From Muscardinus avellanarius (lineage: Eukaryota; Chordata; Mammalia; Rodentia; Gliridae), in the NCBI GenBank assembly GCA_963383645.1, contig OY726559.1:118443405-118507404 (forward strand): a stretch of DNA of 64,000 nucleotides. Direction: 5' to 3'. A model generated the notes under the pieces. That model did not search any database. It was not told the DNA's origin and worked only from the letters and a program-made list of their open reading frames with translations. Position numbers and translations under genes: made by a program. This document shows, one piece after another, positions 60,101-64,000 of the stretch (position 1 is the first letter of the stretch; each line of letters opens with the position of its first letter).

Positions 60101-61687
60101 TGTGGAAAGGAAAGCTGCCAGCTGGTCACATGCCCCGCTCTCGAACAGTCCGAGCAGTCCGTCTCTGGCCAAGACGGCTGGGGGTCTGCGGGGCCAGCCC
60201 CCACCCGGCCCCAAATGTTTCTAAGGAGGAGAGGGAGTCTCTCCTGTAGGTTTTTAGTGGCATAAATTGCCAGCAACTTGGGAGAAAATGACTAAATACT
60301 TTACCTTCTTTCTCTATTATTTCCTTCAATTCCCCGCCCCTGCCTTGGAGATGTCTTGGGGCCTCTGCCACTCCATTCCAGCGGCCCATTCTTCAGCCCG
60401 GCTCGCTCTCCAAAGCAGCTCGGGAGGCTGGGGGAGCCTTTCGTGCACCCAACAACTGCAATTCCCTGGTTCAGTGGAGGCGCCCTCCCCTCCCCTCCCA
60501 TCACTCCTGGACCGCAGACTCAGTATCTCTTCCTCCTCTTTCCCGTTTCTTCTTTGTCCTAGGATAAAGGTTGTGACTGTCCTTTAGGCTCCCCTGCCCT
60601 CTGTCCACTTTTATTCTCCTTCTGATTTGGAAACAGGCCCCTCACCTTGTTCTTAAAGAAAAAAAAAAAAAAACCTTAACTGCTCATCGACTATGCGCCA
60701 GACACTGCTCTAGGCAGCAGAGACACAGAAGAGAGATGTAGGTGTCCCTGGACACTTCTGGAGTCCCTCCTTCCCCCCAAGAATCCTCACCTCCCGGAAG
60801 TGCCTGCAAACTCTTTGTAATAAACTGTAAAGGACTAAATAAATGTTTACTCTCATGGCTATGACTGTTTGTTTGTTTGGTGGTACTGGGAATGGATCCC
60901 AGGGGCATTCTACCTCCAAGCTATACCCCCAGCCCTATTTTTAATTCTTTACTTGGAAACAGGGTCTCCCTAAGTAGCTGAGGCTATCCTCCAACTTTGA
61001 TCCTCCTGTCTCAGCCTCCCAAGAACTGGGATTATAAGCATGGGCCACCACGCCCGGCATTGCTATGACTTTTAAGAGAGAACTGAGACATGAGTTAGTC
61101 ACTCCGCAGAATGGAGAAAGGACCTCGCCACGAGGCGACCAGGAGGAGGTCAGAATCTGGGTTGGACAGGCCGCATTGGAATGTGCCTGCATGCCCCAGT
61201 CCCCTTTGGCTCCCTAATCGTCAGAGTTCATAAATAAAGAAGATAGCAGGGCCTCATAGGAATGTGCCCCTCACTCCCCAGTCCTCTTCGGCGTCCTAAT
61301 CAGTGGACTTTATAAATAAAGAAGATAGGAGGGCGGCCTGGCTCTCCGGTGGTGGGAAAAGAGGTCTGGACAAAATCTGTAGCCTGCAAAGAAATTCGCT
61401 CATTGTGTGGGGGCACCCCCCCCCAGCCCTGGCTAGAGCTCCCCCCACCCCAGTAACAGCAGGGCTGAAAAGGGAGAAGTAGGGGAGCAGGCGCCTCCCC
61501 ACCCCTGAGCCTGTTACTCCAGCTCCCGGGCTTCCTTTTACACCTCTCCTCCCCCCACTAAGCACACACGGTGAATGTGGACATCTGCCCAGAGGACACA
61601 CGGACACTCACCGTTCAGTCTGTGGTACCTACCCCCATCTGCAGCCAGGATCCAGGTGGCTTCTAGCAGGAGAGCGCAGAACAACAT
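52522..61687 (-). CDS. CA14: CA14, membrane-bound carbonic anhydrase XIV
   Basis: CA14 hydrates CO2 to bicarbonate and a proton at the outer cell surface. Eleven coding exons on the minus strand: 61633-61687, 59276-59296, 57514-57693, 56740-56882, 56153-56248, 55937-56003, 54637-54794, 54431-54551, 54205-54225, 54026-54110, 52522-52588. Phases all agree and give 337 aa, equal to human. A signal peptide ([16 protein letters not shown]) is followed by the alpha-CA domain. Zinc ligands are His109 and His111 (QLHLHW) and His135 (ELHVVH); the proton shuttle is His84 (NNGHT); the substrate-pocket Thr pair is 217-218 (GSLTTPP). Cys40 and Cys221 form the expected disulfide, and Asn213 is a sequon. 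One transmembrane helix spans about 291-311, then a basic tail. All active-site residues are intact, so it should be an active enzyme. Confidence 0.99.
52680..53985 (-). mobile_element. CA14 intron 10: layered minus SINEs
   Basis: One old copy (52680-52880) and then several elements piled into one site. AGGAGGATGC occurs at about 52884, 53767 and 53977, bracketing two insertion layers. A type-D element (52945-53171) is nested in another, with CCCAGGGGCATTC on both sides. Another type-D copy lies at 53225-53420. All are in sense with CA14. Confidence 0.85.
54838..55912 (-). mobile_element. CA14 intron 6: four minus SINEs
   Basis: Type B (54865-55065), a type-A copy with an extra ID tail (55075-55372), 55490-55693 and type D (55715-55912). 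The intervening 55380-55470 is unique. Confidence 0.8.
56370..56645 (-). mobile_element. CA14 intron 4: two minus SINEs
   Basis: An isolated reversed ID tail (56380-56455) next to a type-D element (56475-56642) with shortened B1. Confidence 0.75.
57160..57412 (-). mobile_element. CA14 intron 3: minus type-A SINE
   Basis: Full element flanked by ATGAATGGAGCTTTCT (57147-57162) and ATGGATGGAACTTTCT (57409-57424), an aged target duplication. It ends about 100 bases from exon 3. Confidence 0.8.
57838..58510 (-). mobile_element. CA14 intron 2: minus SINEs and a pyrimidine tract
   Basis: A reversed ID tail (57840-57895), (CTTT)n/(TCC)n/(TTC)n (57904-58050) and elements 58055-58258, 58262-58402 and 58420-58505. 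Confidence 0.8.
58763..58812. repeat. Perfect 25-bp tandem duplication
   Basis: GATAGCCTGACGTTCTGTCA plus TTAGT occurs twice with no spacer in CA14 intron 2. It is unique sequence, not microsatellite. Confidence 0.9.
59788..59825. repeat. (GT)n/(GC)n microsatellite
   Basis: Imperfect GT run ending in CGCGCGC in CA14 intron 1, not attached to a SINE. Confidence 0.85.
60660..60800 (-). mobile_element. MIR-like fragment in CA14 intron 1
   Basis: CGACTATGCGCCAGACACTG then CTCTAGGCAGCAGAGACACA resembles the reversed start of MIR-class repeats. Confidence 0.45.
60870..61062 (-). mobile_element. Minus-oriented SINE in CA14 intron 1
   Basis: Full element ending CACGCCCGGC, with GCTATGACT on both sides (60858-60866, 61061-61070 region) as target duplication. 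It is the only young SINE in 58.5-64 kb. Confidence 0.85.
61178..61336. repeat. 81-bp tandem duplication in CA14 intron 1
   Basis: Two adjacent diverged copies, starting GGAATGTGCC at 61178 and 61259 and ending with ATAAATAAAGAAGATAG and GG-rich sequence. It lies about 300 bases from CA14 exon 1. Confidence 0.8.
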
Positions 61688-62070
61688 GGTATCCCCAGGA
61701 AGGGGCCCAGGGGACCCAGAGTTTGGGGACTGGAGGACCAGAGCTGGGAGAGAGAAAGAGAGGCGTTCCTGGCCTGGAGTATATTCCTATCTTTCTCTCA
61801 GGCTCACAGCGGACTTCCAGGGGAGTTGGTTTTCAGTAGGGTACCTTGGGTTTCTGGGTCCCAGGACAAGCTTCTGTCTGGTCTCTCCCTCTCCGGCCTC
61901 TCTCACTCTCTGTATCTCTCTCTCTCTCTCTCTCTGTAGTCTCCACTCCACTTGCTGGCCAGCGACTTTACAATTGCCTCTAGCTTTTAAGGTGGCTCTG
62001 GACGGGTGTACGTGGGGAGGGGTAGGTGCCTGGGCTGCCGGCAGGCAGCTCCTTAAATAGCCAATTAGGC
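61688..62070 (-). promoter_or_regulatory. CA14: CA14 5' UTR and TATA-like promoter
   Basis: Upstream of the CA14 ATG the minus strand has a TATA-like TATTTAA (62053-62059) and a CCAAT box on the opposite strand (62061-62065). A start near 62025 would give an unspliced 5' UTR of about 340 bases. The UTR contains a (TC)n tract (61915-61937). No CpG island is present, in line with a tissue-restricted gene. The start is inferred. Confidence 0.55.
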
Positions 62071-62079
62071 ATGCAGGGT

Positions 62080-64000
62080 GGCCCCGCTCGGAGCCAGAGC
62101 GCGCGAGTTTCACCGGAGTGCTGGCCCTGGCTCAGAAGCCCTGCTGGAGTGGCTGTGCCTTCTTCCTCTGCTGTCCAACAGACCCTGCTCAGATGGGTTT
62201 TCTCTGGAGCAAGAGGGGTATGAAGAGGGGCTCTGGGGCCCAATCCAGCCACCTTCAGAGGACACTGCGTTCTTATTCGCCCTGTCTGGCTCCTCTGAGG
62301 CGGAGCCCGGGGTGGTATGAGACAGCTGCTGGGGGGCCGATCCCCCAGGCTGCAGAACCCGAGCTGTTCCAGAGTTAGGAGATAGATGTCAGGGCACTGG
62401 GGGTCCTGGGGCTGAGGTTGGGAAGTCAAGGTCTTAAAACCTGGGTTTTTAGAGGAACGAGGCGGGCAGAATTCTCTCGGGCGGTGCATCTGTCTCCCGG
62501 TCCGGTCACCCACCCCCTTCCCACGGGGAGGCCCACGTCCACGTGCCTGTGTGGCCTGGGTGGGGGGGCGGTTTTGTCTGCTGTATAAAGCCCATTTGTG
62601 TGCCTGGCGGGGGGAGGGGCTGCCGTGGCACCATGGAGAGACGGCGGCTCTAACTGCCAGACCCAGCCACCTCCCTCCCCGGGGAGCCCAGATCTAGGGC
62701 GCCTTTTGTCACTGAAGAGGACACTGACCCCTAGCAGAGAGGCCGGGGCCAGAGGGAGATGAGAGACCATAGAAACAATCAGGGCCGCCACAATCAGCAA
62801 AAGGCGGGCCAGAGAAAAGGAGAGGAGGGGCCGGAGAGGGGAGCCCAGGGTCTTCCCGCCGACCCAAAAAGGGTCGAGGCAGGACCAACGGGACCCAGTG
62901 GAACCTGTCAGCCTGGAGCGGGCGGGCAGAGCTACTCAGGAATGTGGGTTGGTGTGCGTGCCCCCACGGGACTGGAAATCCCGACCGGAATGTGCACCCT
63001 AAATCCCTCAGTAGAGTACAGATAATTTCAAGCTAGACGTTGAAAACCTCTCTCTCCTCGGTCCCCTTCGCCGAGGATCACCAGCCGGGATGGTGCGCTC
63101 ATGCGAGCCCCCTCTGCCTCCCAGCTCCTTCAGAGTGGCTGCAAACAGCCCGAACAAGGGGTACCTGCTGAATAAGGGAGAGGGCACAGAACAAATGGAC
63201 TAAATAAAGCACGTGCTCCTGTAGGAACAGGAGGCGTTCTGTCCCCTGAGACTGGTCTGTAAAGCCAAGCCCATTCTTCAAAACAATCCTTCCTTCCTTC
63301 CTTCCTTCCTTCTCTCTCTCCTCTCTCTCATCAACCTCCAAAATTATTTTTCCCCTATAGAAAAGTTTTTCTGTTGTGGTTCCCCCAAAGCCTCATCTAT
63401 CCATTCCATTTGCAAAGACCAAAACGGTGTAAAGTGTAGATTAGACGTCTTTGGAACCAAGGTGGTCAACACAGAGCAAGGCCAAGAAAAGAAAGCAGAG
63501 GTATTTTTCAGGCAGTAGGGAAGAAGCGGTCCGCACTGAATGACCTCTGCAGGACGAGGTCCCCTGGAGTGAGCGGTGCCCAGATTCCTCGTCTGGAGGT
63601 AGGTCGGGTGTCCGTCAGGCGCCACCTCCTGGCTCATCTATGAATGTAAAAATGTTCATTTAAAATGCTTTGTGCCTGATTCCTCCTGGGAAGTATTGCA
63701 CTGCTGATGGGCTCTGGGATTTTTGACTATACAATTGGACATTGTTTCACAAAGATGTCTTAGCCAAATAACAACACTTTCTGCTGCTGAGCCAGCAGTC
63801 CCTCCAGGTGCTCCCAGCCGGACAAAGGACCTGGTTTCCAAGAGAGTGGAAGAAAAGACGCAAGAATCATCCCCCACAGACTGGACTTAATTTTGATCTT
63901 TGGCTTTATTATGGTATTTCTGTTGTTGCTTTGTTAGTCTTGCTGATTTAGAAGGTGCTAGGAGAACCCTGCTGTGCAATTTTTTTGGGGAGGCAGGCAG
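62080..64000. other. CA14 upstream intergenic sequence, no gene recognised
   Basis: No coding exon or SINE was seen. The stretch is unique with moderate GC up to about 63 kb. It has a plus-strand TATAAA (62584-62589), a (TTCC)n tract (63287-63312) and a CTCF-like motif at 63618-63632. In human, ANP32E lies farther this way. Open frames here lack similarity to anything I know. Confidence 0.5.
63618..63632 (-). promoter_or_regulatory. CTCF-like motif
   Basis: Read on the minus strand, CCAGGAGGTGGCGCC fits the CTCF core consensus closely. It is in unique sequence upstream of CA14. Occupancy is not known. Confidence 0.5.

Noticed and set aside
62584..62589. Plus-strand TATAAA as evidence of a gene running right
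   Set aside because: No downstream exon or conserved frame was recognised up to 64 kb, so it is noted only as a motif.

Overview
The window is mammalian nuclear DNA from a rodent, most likely a squirrel-related lineage (Sciuromorpha; squirrels, mountain beaver, dormice). Most of the non-coding sequence is a 7SL-derived B1 monomer fused to a tRNA-Ala-like ID tail, the B1-dID type of SINE known from that clade. The subfamily signatures differ from the ground-squirrel consensus I remember, so I do not name a species. There are no bacterial or phage features, no CRISPR array and no new multi-gene system.

Five protein genes are recognised by their own translated exons. Their order is that of human 1q21.2, inverted: MRPS21 (first coding exon only, minus, about 5.2 kb), CIART (minus, 14.0-19.8 kb plus a promoter CpG island to about 21.3 kb), C1orf54 orthologue (minus, 26.4-42.3 kb plus a likely untranslated exon near 47.7 kb), APH1A (plus, 48.6-51.8 kb) and CA14 (minus, 52.1-62.0 kb). 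Complete open coding sequences were assembled exon by exon for four genes: CIART 382 aa, C1orf54 132 aa, APH1A 265 aa and CA14 337 aa. All splice phases agree and none is broken. The rest of MRPS21 lies beyond the left edge.

Region by region: 1-5.2 kb is MRPS21 intron filled with SINEs, including a pile-up of four elements at one target site. 5.3-5.9 kb is the MRPS21 promoter island. 6-13.8 kb is intergenic, with mainly plus-oriented SINEs. 13.9-21.3 kb is CIART, whose promoter has four CACGTG E-boxes and a D-box, as expected for a clock gene. 21.5-26.4 kb is intergenic SINE and microsatellite. 26.4-47.7 kb is C1orf54, whose small exons float in near wall-to-wall SINEs. 47.5-52.7 kb is SINE-free and holds compact APH1A. 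52.1-62 kb is CA14, tail-to-tail with APH1A. 62-64 kb is upstream sequence with no recognised gene.

The neighbours do not form a pathway: a mitochondrial ribosomal protein, a circadian repressor, a small tyrosine-rich secretory-pathway protein, a gamma-secretase subunit and a membrane carbonic anhydrase. The most interesting material is in the repeats (serial same-site insertion, nested insertions with target-site duplications, distinct subfamilies, block-wise orientation bias, perfect fold-backs) and in regulation (clock motifs at CIART, a convergent pair of CTCF-like motifs around C1orf54-APH1A-CA14).
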